Shown here piece by piece: positions 29,252 to 39,005 of a DNA stretch of 64,000 bases. The stretch lies in assembly GCA_021201335.1 (NCBI GenBank), contig JAJQFD010000042.1, positions 310,001-374,000 of the forward strand, in the 5' to 3' direction. Source of the stretch: Bacteroides sp. Its GTDB lineage: Bacteria; Bacteroidota; Bacteroidia; Bacteroidales; Bacteroidaceae. Below the pieces are notes generated by a model. It searched no databases and was not told the origin of the DNA. It saw nothing but the letters and a program-made list of their open reading frames with translations. Position 1 is the first letter of the stretch, and every line of letters begins with the position of its first letter. The position numbers and the translations under genes were made by a program.

Positions 29252-30574
29252 ATGAGTATTCAAGTTGTTGATATTATAATTGTGGGTGGTGGTCTGCTGG
29301 GTACCTCAGCAGCCTATCACCTCGCCTCTCGCCATGCCGGACAAATAGTGTTATTTGAACGCATGGATATTGCTTCTCAGGCAAGTAGTCGGGCAGCTTG
29401 CCTGTTAACCCGCGTACGAACCAAACGGGTATTAATGGATATGGTTCAGGAAACTTACGATACCATCGATCGCATCGAAGACGAACTGGGAGAATCATTG
29501 GACTTGCAACAATCGGGAAGTATAACAGTAGCATCCAGCGATGCTTCTTTGCAAATGATCAAAACATTGCGAAAAACTGCTGTTAATTACCATATTCCAG
29601 TGGAAACAATTGATGCCGATACAGTGAAACAACACCTTCCCTGGATCAATCAGGAGGTTGTAAACCAAGCTGTCTATATGCCGACGGATGCCTTTATCGA
29701 TTCAGCCCAGTTATGTAGTGGGTACGCAAAAGCTGCCCGTAAGAAAGGGGTTGTTATCCGTCCCCGAACAGCTGTAAAAGAATTGATCATCACGAAGGGG
29801 CATGTTAATGGCGTTCTTCTGGATTCGGGCGATAAAGTTTACGCTTCTGTTGTAATTGACGCGGCCGGCTCCTGGTCAAATCTTTTGTCTTATCCGCCAG
29901 GGATTGGTTTACCGATGACACCGGTACGCAGCCATTTCTGGATCACGGAAAGCAATCCCAAACTCTTCCCAACACAACAGCCCTTTGCGGTATTGCCCGA
30001 TGCCCGTGCCTTCACCCGGCCTGATGTCGGTGGATTAATTATCGGTCTTCGGGAACCGGAATGTGTTTCTTACAACCCTAAAATACTCCCGGCTTCTATT
30101 GAAGATATGGAATTTACGCCCGATAAAGGTTGGTCAATCCTTTCCGATTGCGCGGAAGACTTTCAAAGATACTTTCCCAAAATCCATGAAACCGGAATTG
30201 CACACTACATGGCCGGGCCTTCCTGTTACGTTCCGGATGGTATGTTTGTCATTGGCCCGGTAAAGCAATTCAAAGGTTTCTATGCCTTAACCGGTTGCTG
30301 TGGAGCCGGGGTTGCCGCCGGAGGAGGTATGGGAAGGCTAATAGCTGAACAGGTTTTGGGAGAAAAAACATTTGTAGATGAAAGCCTCTTCTCCCCTTCC
30401 CGATTCGGTGAAATAAACCCATTCGACATTCATTTTCAATCAAGTTGTGCCTTGGCACGCAGTAACAAAAAAAAGCGGATAAATGAAACAACTAGTTTTC
30501 CTGAAGCAGGTTCCGGCTTCAACCCGGATTTCCATCGATCCGGTCACTCATACCTTAATACGCAAAGGGAGTAG
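29252..30574 (+). CDS. FAD-dependent oxidoreductase (DAO/glycine-sarcosine oxidase type) linked to ETF
   Basis: A DAO-superfamily flavoenzyme: the FAD-binding IIVGGGLLGTSAAYHLASR lies at the N-terminus, a second dinucleotide segment VVIDAAGSWSN near residue 205 and the C-terminal FAD block GCCGAGVAAGGGMGR near 350. Relatives oxidise amines such as sarcosine or glycine. Five bases after phnW and directly before the ETF genes, it probably passes electrons to ETF instead of oxygen. In other bacteria DAO-type proteins near phnW (the PbfD group) have been linked to oxidation of N-methyl-AEP, so an N-substituted AEP is a candidate substrate here. The frame overlaps etfB by 92 bp. With seven rather than eight A at 30467-30474 it would instead end TAA just before the etfB ATG, so the last 30 residues may be artefactual. 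Confidence 0.8.
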   Translation: MSIQVVDIIIVGGGLLGTSAAYHLASRHAGQIVLFERMDIASQASSRAACLLTRVRTKRVLMDMVQETYDTIDRIEDELGESLDLQQSGSITVASSDASLQMIKTLRKTAVNYHIPVETIDADTVKQHLPWINQEVVNQAVYMPTDAFIDSAQLCSGYAKAARKKGVVIRPRTAVKELIITKGHVNGVLLDSGDKVYASVVIDAAGSWSNLLSYPPGIGLPMTPVRSHFWITESNPKLFPTQQPFAVLPDARAFTRPDVGGLIIGLREPECVSYNPKILPASIEDMEFTPDKGWSILSDCAEDFQRYFPKIHETGIAHYMAGPSCYVPDGMFVIGPVKQFKGFYALTGCCGAGVAAGGGMGRLIAEQVLGEKTFVDESLFSPSRFGEINPFDIHFQSSCALARSNKKKRINETTSFPEAGSGFNPDFHRSGHSYLNTQRE

Positions 30575-31247
30575 ATCTCAAACCAACCCGGACGATCTCC
30601 ATGCGCTTCAGATGGCAGTAGAGATACGCAACAAAATCGGAGGAAGCATCATTGCCATTACTATGGGGCCCTTACAAGCCAGATCCGTGCTACAGGAAGC
30701 TCTTCTTTATGGTGCCGATCAAGGGATCCTTCTCTCGGACCGTGCTTTCGCCGGTAGTGACACCTGGAGCACCAGTTATATACTTTCACATGCCGTGAGA
30801 AAAATAGAAAACGTCGATTTGCTACTATTCGGAAAACAAGCTATCGACGGTGATACAGCACAGGTAGGGCCAGGTGTGGCTGCACAACTCCAGATTCCTC
30901 AACTTACGGAAGTGCAAGCTGTCTTTGATATAACGTCGGATAATATTGTTGTCAAACAGAAAATTGATACTGGTTTCCGGGTATTACGTTCCGTGTTTCC
31001 GTGTGTATTCACTGTGGACAAAGAGGCAAATGCACTTCCCGCTCCGACTTTACACAACTGGCAAACCGCACAAAGAAAAGAAATCAAAATATGGGATGCT
31101 GAATTCCTGGATCTTAAAAATTCCTTTGTCGGATTAGATGGTTCTCCCACAAAAGTAGTAAAGACGGAGGCTATCTGCGGAAACAAATCCATTCGCTGGA
31201 TAGCTGACATCTCGGAACTAAAAGCAATATGTACCCAAACAAAATAA
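30483..31247 (+). CDS. etfB: Electron transfer flavoprotein beta subunit
   Basis: A 254-residue ETF-beta. It begins MKQLVFLKQVPAS, followed by the family segments NPDDLHALQMAVEIRN near residue 36, LLYGADQGILLSDRAFAG near 73, LLLFGKQAIDGDTAQVGPGVAAQL near 117 (AMP/nucleotide region) and the substrate-recognition-type loop near 195. With EtfA it shuttles electrons from flavin dehydrogenases to a membrane acceptor. Placement right after the FAD oxidoreductase suggests a dedicated partner. Intact, and 7 bp ahead of the alpha-subunit gene. Confidence 0.93.
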   Translation: MKQLVFLKQVPASTRISIDPVTHTLIRKGSRSQTNPDDLHALQMAVEIRNKIGGSIIAITMGPLQARSVLQEALLYGADQGILLSDRAFAGSDTWSTSYILSHAVRKIENVDLLLFGKQAIDGDTAQVGPGVAAQLQIPQLTEVQAVFDITSDNIVVKQKIDTGFRVLRSVFPCVFTVDKEANALPAPTLHNWQTAQRKEIKIWDAEFLDLKNSFVGLDGSPTKVVKTEAICGNKSIRWIADISELKAICTQTK

Positions 31248-31254
31248 TATCCTC

Positions 31255-32465
31255 ATGAATTCCATTAAAATCCAATTAGTTGATTGTATCCAATGTGGTA
31301 ATTGTGAAGCAGCCTGTTTGTACAATGCCATTTACACCGATGAATACCCTATTATTGAGCCGGAAAGATGTCTGCTTTGCAAAAGTTGTATTCAGGCATG
31401 CCCACTTGGGCTCATTACACTTGATGAAGGAGCAAAAACAACACAGACTGTCGAGAATAAATCGGCCAGCGGAATTTGGGTTCTGGCGGAATTCCAGAAT
31501 GGCTTTATTGCTCCTGTAACATACGAATTGTTAGGTGCTGCCCGGCATCTTGCCCAAACAAATAAAGGAGAAGTATCCGTCATCCTGATTAGCGACAAAT
31601 GCCGGGGTTGGGAAGAGACGCTTTTTGCTGGAGGAGCCGATCGTATTTATATCGCAGAAAATATTCAGTTGGCAGATAAGCTGGAAGGAGTATACACAGA
31701 TATACTAGTGGCACTGGCCCGCCGCCATCAACCTAATATCTTTTTAATTGGGGCAACCCGCTTTGGAAGAGGTATTTCCTCCCGTGTTGCCACCCTTTTA
31801 CATACAGGGCTCACGGCAGATTGCATACAATTAGAGTTAGATTCACAAACCAAGAATCTCTTGCAGATTCGTCCTGCTTTCGGTGGAAATCTATTGGCAA
31901 CTATCGAAACACCCATTCACAAACCCCAAATGGCATCCGTTCGTCCGGGAATTATGAAAGCTCTTAAACCGGACAGAAAACGTACAGGGGAAATCATCCA
32001 TTGTAACATCAACCATCTGCTGACAGATAACAGTGTAGAATTACTGGCAGAAGAAATCGTTTCTTCGAGTTCTTCCCTGCATGATGCGTCCGTCATTATA
32101 GCGGGTGGACGAGGGATGCAAAGCAAAGAAAATATCAGGCTCTTATATGAGCTTGCAGACCTTCTGGGCGGAGAAGTTGCCGCATCCAGAGCAGCTGTTG
32201 AAGCCGGATGGTTACCGTATGAATGTCAGATAGGGCAAACAGGAAAAACCGTCGCCCCCGTTTATACATAGCCTGTGGCATCAGCGGACAAGTACAACAT
32301 ACGGTTGCAGTCAGCCAGGCCGAAACTATTATTGCAATTAACAACGATCCGGATGCTCCCATCTTTCAATATGCCGACTATGGAATGGTAGGAGACATCA
32401 CAGAGATCCTACCCGCCCTGATCAAAGAGTTGCAAGGCAGGAAACAGGAAGTGCCATTCTTCTGA
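31255..32465 (+). pseudogene. etfA: Electron transfer flavoprotein alpha subunit with N-terminal ferredoxin domain, frameshifted
   Basis: The first ORF (31255-32271) has two CxxCxxC-type [4Fe-4S] motifs in its first 60 residues (CIQCGNCEAAC and CLLCKSCIQAC), then the ETF-alpha N domain and most of the FAD domain. It loses frame at VAPVYT. The remaining C-terminus, starting [16 protein letters not shown] and running through [17 protein letters not shown], continues in another frame to 32465. One more C in the C-run at 32255-32259 would restore a normal protein of 403 residues. The lost part carries the conserved FAD-binding loop, so the truncated product should be inactive. Ferredoxin-fused EtfA is found in anaerobes. 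The lesion may be real or a homopolymer base-calling error. Confidence 0.85.
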
Positions 32466-32502
32466 AAAGTCTTTTTCATGAAAGATTCTTTGCATTGAAG
32501 CA

Positions 32503-32516
32503 ACATAAATATTGCA
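32503..32516. promoter_or_regulatory. Second copy of candidate operator ACATAAATATTGCA
   Basis: Identical over 14 bp to 25887-25900. TTGCATT also occurs at 32490 and 32512, 22 bp (two helical turns) apart. The site lies 69 bp before the -7 box of the SusC unit. Confidence 0.5.
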
Positions 32517-32540
32517 TTAATAATACATCTTTCTATAAAC

Positions 32541-32567
32541 AAAATGAATGCTTAAAATTCATTTTTT
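32541..32567 (+). terminator. Hairpin after etfA, possible terminator
   Basis: AAAATGAAT pairs with ATTCATTTT around a 7-nt loop and is followed by T residues. It sits between etfA and a new promoter, so it could end the catabolic unit. The stem is AT-rich, so strength is uncertain. Confidence 0.45.
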
Positions 32568-32584
32568 AAGCCATAACTCCCTCC

Positions 32585-32592
32585 TACTTTTG
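32585..32592 (+). promoter_or_regulatory. -7 box of the SusC/SusD/phosphodiesterase unit
   Basis: TACTTTTG, same sequence as at 25980, 41 bp before the small secreted-protein gene. The bases ahead of both boxes are also alike (AAC, then CTCC and CT). No clear -33 box. Confidence 0.55.
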
Positions 32593-32633
32593 TATCGAAA
32601 ACAATAGAGATAACTTTTAAAAGGTAAAAGAAC

Positions 32634-33122
32634 ATGAAAACAAAAATGTTAGGAATACTAATAATGTGCTTTGGTTTTAACCTCTTGTTAAATGCCGCTG
32701 AGGTAAATGAGAAAAATGTAAATCTGGCTTCCATGATAAGACTAATAGAAGTAACTAACAAAAACATTAACATCAATTGCCTGTCGAACGAAGAGTTCGC
32801 ATCGCGTATCGGAACGACTGAAAGTGAGCTCAACAATTATATCCATAGCCTGTTTCAGAATGCGTTGGAAGAAACAAATAAGAATACAGATGCTACGGGT
32901 CAGTACTTCCTGCAATTAAATCAATATGATTTATCAGCAGCCGGATACCCTTACAATAATTTCCAGCATTCCATCGAATATGCTATTTACGACGAAAACA
33001 TGAATGAAGTATATATTGGCAATCACCGCTTTGTTACTTTCAGTAAGGTTTCGAAAGATGAACTAGTGAAACAGTTCAAGAAAGTATCCAAAAAGATACT
33101 CTCAGTTATCAATAAGAAATAA
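32634..33122 (+). CDS. Small secreted protein of unknown function
   Basis: A 162-residue protein with a signal peptide (MKTKMLGILIMCFGFNLLLNAAEV). The mature part is polar, with helix-forming stretches such as LSNEEFASRIGTTESELNNYIHSLF and a lysine-rich end (KQFKKVSKKILSVINKK). I recognise no family. It is first in the SusC unit, 20 bp before the SusC gene, so it may be a small periplasmic or surface accessory protein for uptake. Intact frame and normal codon use support a real gene. Confidence 0.7.
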   Translation: MKTKMLGILIMCFGFNLLLNAAEVNEKNVNLASMIRLIEVTNKNININCLSNEEFASRIGTTESELNNYIHSLFQNALEETNKNTDATGQYFLQLNQYDLSAAGYPYNNFQHSIEYAIYDENMNEVYIGNHRFVTFSKVSKDELVKQFKKVSKKILSVINKK

Positions 33123-33142
33123 GCGACCCCACCAACAAACCT

Positions 33143-36100
33143 ATGAAGAAAATTATATTTTTTCTCTTTCTCCTGACTATGTGCAGTATCATTCTGGCAC
33201 AAAATAAAATCACTGGTATTGTGATAGATGCAGCCACCAAAGAACCTGTTATTGGTGCAAACGTGGTGGAAGCCGGAACAGCCAATGGTATGATTACCAA
33301 TCTTGACGGTGAATTCACGTTGACTCTCTCGAATCAAAAGTCAGGTATAACGATCTCTATGATCGGATACAAAACATTGGAAGTATTCAAACCACGCCCG
33401 GCGGATACCTACAAGATTGAAGAGGATGTACAGGAAATAGAAGGGGTGGTAGTTACCGCCCTGCATATTCCCAAACAAAAAAAGATGCTAGGATACGCTG
33501 TACAAGAAGTAAAAGGAGATGAGATAGCTGTATCCCGCGATGTAAATCCGGTAAGTGCCCTGGTGGGTAAAGTGGCCGGAATGCGGGTGAGCATCGGCAC
33601 CGACTTGTTGAGCAGCCCCACCATACAGGTTCGTGGTGTCAGTCCTATTTATGTAATAGATGGTGTACCTGTCAAAGATAATACCTGGAGCTTCAGCCCG
33701 GACGATATTGAGGCCATCACTGTTCTGAAAGGGCCGACAGCCGCCGCCCTTTACGGTTCAGGAGGAAAGAACGGAGCTATACAAATTACAACGAAAAGAG
33801 GAACTGTCGGTGTCCGCAACTTCAGTGTGGATGTAAAGTCAACTACTCAGATTCAAACTTCTTTTATAGCTATTCCGGGTGTACAAAATTCTTATGGTTC
33901 AGGTAGTAACTTTAAGTATAGTTTCGGCGACGGATTGAAAGGAAACATCAATGGTATCTATAATCAGGACTCTGATGTGTGGGGACCTCGCTTTGAAGGT
34001 CAGTTAATTAAGCAATACAACAGTCCGATGGATGCAGAAGGTATACGAACTCCTACTCCCTGGCTGTCCGTCGGAAAAGACAACCTGGAACGTTTCATGC
34101 AAACAGGATTGGTAACAACCAACAATATTGCAATAGCCCAGAAGTCTGAATCCGGAGACTTTCGTATCTCTGTTTCTGATACTTATCAGAAAGGAATTCT
34201 TCCCAATACCAAACTGAACTCCTTCAATACGAACTTCTCCGGATCCATGAATCTGAGTGAACGGGTGAAGATATTGGGAACCATAAATTTTAATCGTACA
34301 ACTTCTCCCAACTTCCCGGAAACGTATTATAATCCGCGCAGCCCCATCTATTTATTAAGTATCTGGACAGGTGCACACATCAATATTGACGACCTTCGTA
34401 ATTATTGGGTACCCGGCATGGAAGGCGTGCAACAATATAGTTATGATTATGCACAGTACAACAATCCCTGGTTTATGATGTATGAAAATACCCGTGAATA
34501 TGCGGAAGATAACATAAATGGTCAGTTGGCATTAACCTGGCGAATTACACCGGAGCTGGACTTACGGATTCGAACGAATATGAATACCAACAAGAAATCC
34601 AAAAACGAAAAGTTCCCGGTCAATACTTCCTTTTATGATGATGATTATGGTACTAAAAAATGGGTAGGCGGATACGATGAAACCTACGAGCAGTACACGG
34701 ATTGGAATTCTGACTTCATGCTGAATTATGCTCATAAGTTCAGCCCTATCTTTGGAGTTAAAGCCGCATTAGGAGGTGCTTAACGTATGCAAGAATACAA
34801 AGACTCTTATATGACTACTCATGGTGGATTGATCGTCCCCGGAATCTATACCTTCCAAAATGCAGTAGAAGGTGCGAAAGGAAAGACAGAGAAATGGGAG
34901 AAAGAGGTCGGCAGTTTTTATGCCAACGTTAATTTGGACTATAAAAACTATCTCTTTCTTAACCTGACAGGCCGTATGGACAAATCTTCTACCCTGCCTA
35001 TAAACAATAACACCTACTTTTATCCTTCGGTTTCATTAAGTGGAGTCATATCGGATATGTTTGACATCTCAAGTGTATTCTCCTACCTGCGTGCCCGTGC
35101 ATCGTATGCCCGTGTTGGGGGTGACCTCGACCCCTATCAACTAAAAAGTGCTTATATTACCGGCGACCTCTGGAACGGACAAACCCCTCTTTATACAAAC
35201 GATGAATTAAAAGACGCTAATATCAAACCTGAATTCAGTTCGTCCGCAGAGTTTGGAGTGGATGCCCGCTTCTTCAACAATCGTCTCGGATTTGATTTCT
35301 GTTACTTCTTCGCGAAAGATGGTCCACAGATTTTCTCCCTCTCTACTCCTTCTTCTTCGGGATATGAAACCCGGCTTGTTAACGGACTCACCTACAAAAG
35401 ACGTGGTATAGAACTAACGTTAACCGCTAATCCGGTTCAAACAAATGACTTTAGTTGGAATATATCCGGGAATATATCCAAATCTCACCGATACCTGGAG
35501 AAGATATACGAAGATATACAGAACTACGGCTATATCCGCAAAGGAGAACGTGCCGATCAGATCTGGGTGCAAGACTTTATGTATGATCCCGATGGACAAG
35601 TAATTTATAAAGATGGGTTACCCGTCCGTGACCCTATAAAGAAACATATCGGGAATTACGATCCGGACTTTATCTTCGGGTTTCACAATCAGTTCCGTTT
35701 TAAGAATGTGACTGTTTCTTTCAGTCTGGATGGTAACATAAGCGGTAAGATTTACAACGAAATAGCCATGAATCTCTGGAAATCCGGTCGCCACGAAGAT
35801 TCTGATAATGAATGGAGACTGGCAGACTGGGAAGCCTATAAAGCAAATCCGGAAGGATACGGCATCAGTTATAAAGGAACTTTCGTTGCACCTGGCGTGG
35901 TAGTAACCGGAGGAGAACTAAAACGTGACGCGGATGGAAATGTTATTTCAGATACGCGTACATTTGCTCCTAATACCACTCCTGTACTTTATCAGGCCTG
36001 GGCGGGCTCCAGTAACAGTTATTACCGTACAGAATCACAAACCTATCAGAGTCGTACGTATGTGAAGCTCCGGGATGTGACTATTACCTACAATCTTCCC

Positions 36101-36280
36101 TCTTCTCTACTTAAGAAGATTGGTTTGCTGCGCACAGCCAGTATTTCAGTGGTTGGCAGAAACCTACTTTACCTCTCAAAAGCAGACTTTCTGGATCTGG
36201 ATCAGTTTACAGATGCAAGTAGCGCATTGCAAACACCTTCTACCCGAAACTTCGGGATTAACATTAACGCAACTTTTTAA
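33143..36280 (+). pseudogene. SusC-like TonB-dependent receptor, interrupted by in-frame TAA
   Basis: Two track ORFs (33143-34783 and 34787-36280) are in one frame, split only by TAA at 34781. Together they form a normal SusC of about 1,045 residues: signal peptide, a carboxypeptidase-D-like N-terminal extension (ITGIVIDAATKEPVIGANVV), the plug with VRGVSPIYVIDGVPV and VLKGPTAAALYGSGGKNGAI, then a beta-barrel ending in GININATF. The context GGA-stop-RMQEYKDSY fits loss of a Tyr codon (TAC or TAT to TAA). It is followed by a SusD gene and a lipoprotein phosphodiesterase, so its cargo may be a phosphonate conjugate. If the stop is real, only the plug and part of the barrel would be made. Confidence 0.85.
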
Positions 36281-36290
36281 TTTTTACTCA

Positions 36291-37772
36291 ATGAAAAAAA
36301 TATGCTATCAACTCCTGCTGGGTATGATGTTATTCATAGCTGGTTGTGACGATCACTTTGAAAGCTTACAGGAGAATCCGAACTCACCCGATATAGCCGC
36401 ACCTATTAATATCCTGCAAAGCATTATTCAGGATAGCTGGGAGACACCCTGGACTCGTACCGAACGTCTAAATCAATATTACGTGTCTACCTATGTAGTA
36501 TACGATGATCAAAATTACCTGCTGGGAGAATATAAAATGGATTATGGCACGCTCCGTGATATCGCAGCCCTGGAAAAAGAAGTAGCCCGTGTAGGAACAG
36601 AAGACTCAAAACAATTCCTTCCCGTTGCTAAATTCTTCCGTGCCTTTTTCTATATCCGTATGACAGAACGTTTGGGCGATATCCCCATGTCTGAAGCAGT
36701 GAAAGGGGAAGAAGGAAAGTTTACCCCCATATATGACAGCCAGAAAGAGGTATATACCAACTGTCTGCAACTACTGGAAGAGGCCAATACCGAACTGGCA
36801 CTTTATACAGGTAAAACATACGCATTAACCAATGATCTTTATTTCAACGGGAATATAACGCAATGGAGAAAAGCGGTTAACACCTTTCGGATACGCGTGC
36901 TGATGTCATTGAGTAAGCGCAACGAAGAAATGAATGTAGCTGAGCAATTGCACCAGATCATTTCAGATCCGGAGAAATATCCTCTTATGGAGTCTATCAA
37001 AGACAATATGCAAATTACTTATTACGGTAGTGCTGATGATCAATATCCACTCTATCCGGATAACGGACGAAAATACGCCAGCATCTATTTTATAGGTGAT
37101 ACATATGTCAGCCAGCTAAAGCGAACAGAAGATCCGCGAATATTTATCCAGATGGTACCCGGCGATACTCAAAACGCCGGAGTGGAAGGAAGAGAGCGAA
37201 TGTTTTCTTCTTACGTAGGGGGAGTAACCGGAAATACCATTGAAGCTTTGCAACAGCAAGGTAGTGACGGATTGTTAGCTTACATAAATTATGATACCTA
37301 TATTACTCCAACCGGATTGCCATGTGTACAACTGGGTTATCAGGAACTCCAGTTGACTTTGGCTGAAGCAGCAAACCAAGGATGGATAAATGAAGATGCT
37401 CAAACTTACTATACGAACGGTATTCGTGCGGATATGGATTTCTATGGGGTAAATAAAGATGAGATCGAAGCCTTCTTGACAAATCCGGTAAACATATATC
37501 AAGGTGATAACGAGGCGGGGCTGAAACAAATCCGGGAACAAAAATATGTCGCCTTGTTTCAGAACTCCGGTTACCAGGCGTTCTTCGAGCAGCGCCGTAC
37601 AGGTGTGCCGGAGTTCAGCATCGGCGAAGGAAATGCAAATGGAAAAATCCCTCTTCGATGGATGTACCCTACTAGTGAGCGTCAGTATAACGAAGAAAAT
37701 CTGAAAGCGGCTTTGCAATCTCAATTCCAAGGCTCTGACGATATTAATGATGTCATGTGGCTCATTAAATAG
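36291..37772 (+). CDS. SusD/RagB-like nutrient-binding lipoprotein
   Basis: The track ORF opens at 36120 inside the SusC gene; the proper start is the ATG at 36291, giving a lipoprotein signal (MKKICYQLLLGMMLFIAGC) and 493 residues. The start DDHFESLQENPNSPD and the later DLYFNGNITQWRKAVNTFRIRVLMSLS block are typical of the SusD-like TPR fold, and the C-terminal IREQKYVALFQNSGYQAFFEQRRTGVPE is the usual SusD ending. It would cap the SusC channel at the cell surface. Intact, 10 bp after the interrupted SusC gene. Confidence 0.93.
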   Translation: MKKICYQLLLGMMLFIAGCDDHFESLQENPNSPDIAAPINILQSIIQDSWETPWTRTERLNQYYVSTYVVYDDQNYLLGEYKMDYGTLRDIAALEKEVARVGTEDSKQFLPVAKFFRAFFYIRMTERLGDIPMSEAVKGEEGKFTPIYDSQKEVYTNCLQLLEEANTELALYTGKTYALTNDLYFNGNITQWRKAVNTFRIRVLMSLSKRNEEMNVAEQLHQIISDPEKYPLMESIKDNMQITYYGSADDQYPLYPDNGRKYASIYFIGDTYVSQLKRTEDPRIFIQMVPGDTQNAGVEGRERMFSSYVGGVTGNTIEALQQQGSDGLLAYINYDTYITPTGLPCVQLGYQELQLTLAEAANQGWINEDAQTYYTNGIRADMDFYGVNKDEIEAFLTNPVNIYQGDNEAGLKQIREQKYVALFQNSGYQAFFEQRRTGVPEFSIGEGNANGKIPLRWMYPTSERQYNEENLKAALQSQFQGSDDINDVMWLIK

Positions 37773-37815
37773 AATTTATTACCTTTAACCTCCACACATT
37801 AAATATTAACATTGT

Positions 37816-38718
37816 ATGAAAAGAACCAACTTATGGCTGATCTTTGTTTTATCACTATTTGTCTTTGGTTGCACATCCTCCACAGAGCCCAAAGCCAAAC
37901 ATGTCATCCTTATCGGACTGGACGGCTGGGGAGCCTATAGTTTTGATAAAGCAGAAATGCCTGTTACCAAACAATTGATGCAGGAAGGATCTTATACCTT
38001 AAAGAAACGTTCTGTCCTGCCTTCTTCCAGTGCAGTAAACTGGGCATCCATGTTCATGGGTGCAGGTCCGGAAGTGCATGGTTATACGGAATGGGGATCG
38101 AAAACCCCCGAACTTCCTTCCCGAGTGGTGAATAAACATGGTATTTTTCCTACCATCTTCCAGTTGTACCGGGATGCTAATCCGAATGCGGAAATTGGTT
38201 GTGTCTACGAATGGGATGGGATCAAGTATCTGACCGACACATTATCACTTAATTATCATGCATTGACTCCCGATTATAAAAACAATCCGACTGTCTTGTG
38301 CGAAATGGCTGTTCAATATATCCGTGAAAAGAAACCCAATCTGTTTGCCGTTATATTCGATAACCCAGATCATATCGGACATCAAGATGGTCACGATACG
38401 CCGGCGTATTACAACAAGCTAAAAGAACTGGATAAATACATCGGCCAGATAGCGAATGCAGTGAAAAAAGCCGGGATGTTAGAGGAAACTATTTTTATCA
38501 TCACCGCTGACCATGGAGGCATTGATAAAGGACATGGAGGAAAAACAATGATGGAAATGGAAACTCCTTTTATCATTTCCGGGAAGAATATAAAGAAAGG
38601 ATATTGTTTCGACAATATCAGTATGATGCAATATGATTGTGCTTCCGTTCTTGCTACAATATTCGGATTGCAACAACCCCAGGTATGGACAGGGCGTTCG
38701 ATGCCGGTATTCAAATAA
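37816..38718 (+). CDS. Lipoprotein phosphodiesterase/phosphatase of the alkaline-phosphatase superfamily
   Basis: A 300-residue lipoprotein (lipobox VFGC at residues 16-19) of the type I phosphodiesterase/nucleotide pyrophosphatase group. Two-metal ligands are visible: D in IGLDGWGAYSF, D and H in IFDNPDHIGHQ, DH in ITADHGG, and a late H in KGHGGKTMMEMETP. The nucleophile position, in PSSSAVNWASM, is Ser where many NPP enzymes have Thr. It follows SusD by 43 bp and ends the unit, so at the surface or in the periplasm it could hydrolyse a phosphodiester or phosphonate monoester to free the imported compound. Substrate is inferred from the linked AEP genes only. Confidence 0.85.
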   Translation: MKRTNLWLIFVLSLFVFGCTSSTEPKAKHVILIGLDGWGAYSFDKAEMPVTKQLMQEGSYTLKKRSVLPSSSAVNWASMFMGAGPEVHGYTEWGSKTPELPSRVVNKHGIFPTIFQLYRDANPNAEIGCVYEWDGIKYLTDTLSLNYHALTPDYKNNPTVLCEMAVQYIREKKPNLFAVIFDNPDHIGHQDGHDTPAYYNKLKELDKYIGQIANAVKKAGMLEETIFIITADHGGIDKGHGGKTMMEMETPFIISGKNIKKGYCFDNISMMQYDCASVLATIFGLQQPQVWTGRSMPVFK

Positions 38719-38724
38719 AGAAAT

Positions 38725-38790
38725 AGAGTACGCCTATCGTGCGTGCAGTCTATACTTATTAAACAAGTACGATACGCCTATCCTCCCAGG
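38725..38790. repeat. 22-bp-phased repeat, GCCTATCGT class
   Basis: TACGCCTATC occurs at 38729 and 38773, 44 bp (two 22-bp periods) apart. The first unit matches the 22-bp units near 5.85 kb at about 18 of 22 positions. The middle unit is degenerate. Confidence 0.5.
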
Positions 38791-38825
38791 CTAATTCTAT
38801 TTCACTATTTGGGAACTTTACTTGT

Positions 38826-38872
38826 AAAATCTGTTTCACAATAACATGGCTATTGCGGAACAGATTTTTTAT
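38826..38872 (+). terminator. Terminator of the SusC/SusD/phosphodiesterase unit
   Basis: AAAATCTGTT pairs with AACAGATTTT, with an inner CAATA/TATTG stem, and runs into six T. Confidence 0.8.
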
Positions 38873-38959
38873 ATTTCCGTATTCCATGAATCTTCATTCT
38901 GAAAGTAGCAAAAACTGTTCTCAATTACAAACTGCTTCTTTTAATTAAGTCAATTTTTT

Positions 38960-38967
38960 TATCTTTG
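38960..38967 (+). promoter_or_regulatory. -7 box of the subtilase/PorV unit
   Basis: TATCTTTG fits TAnnTTTG 38 bp ahead of the subtilase ATG; no clear -33 box. Confidence 0.5.
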
Positions 38968-39005
38968 GAATAAAGCCTATTTACTCTCAGAAAAACCTAT
39001 GCCTT

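Noticed and set aside
26797-34783. Recoding (pyrrolysine at TAG or programmed readthrough)
   Set aside because: The two stops differ (TAG, TAA), homopolymer frameshifts occur in the same locus, and no recoding machinery or stem-loop signal was seen; decay or error is simpler.
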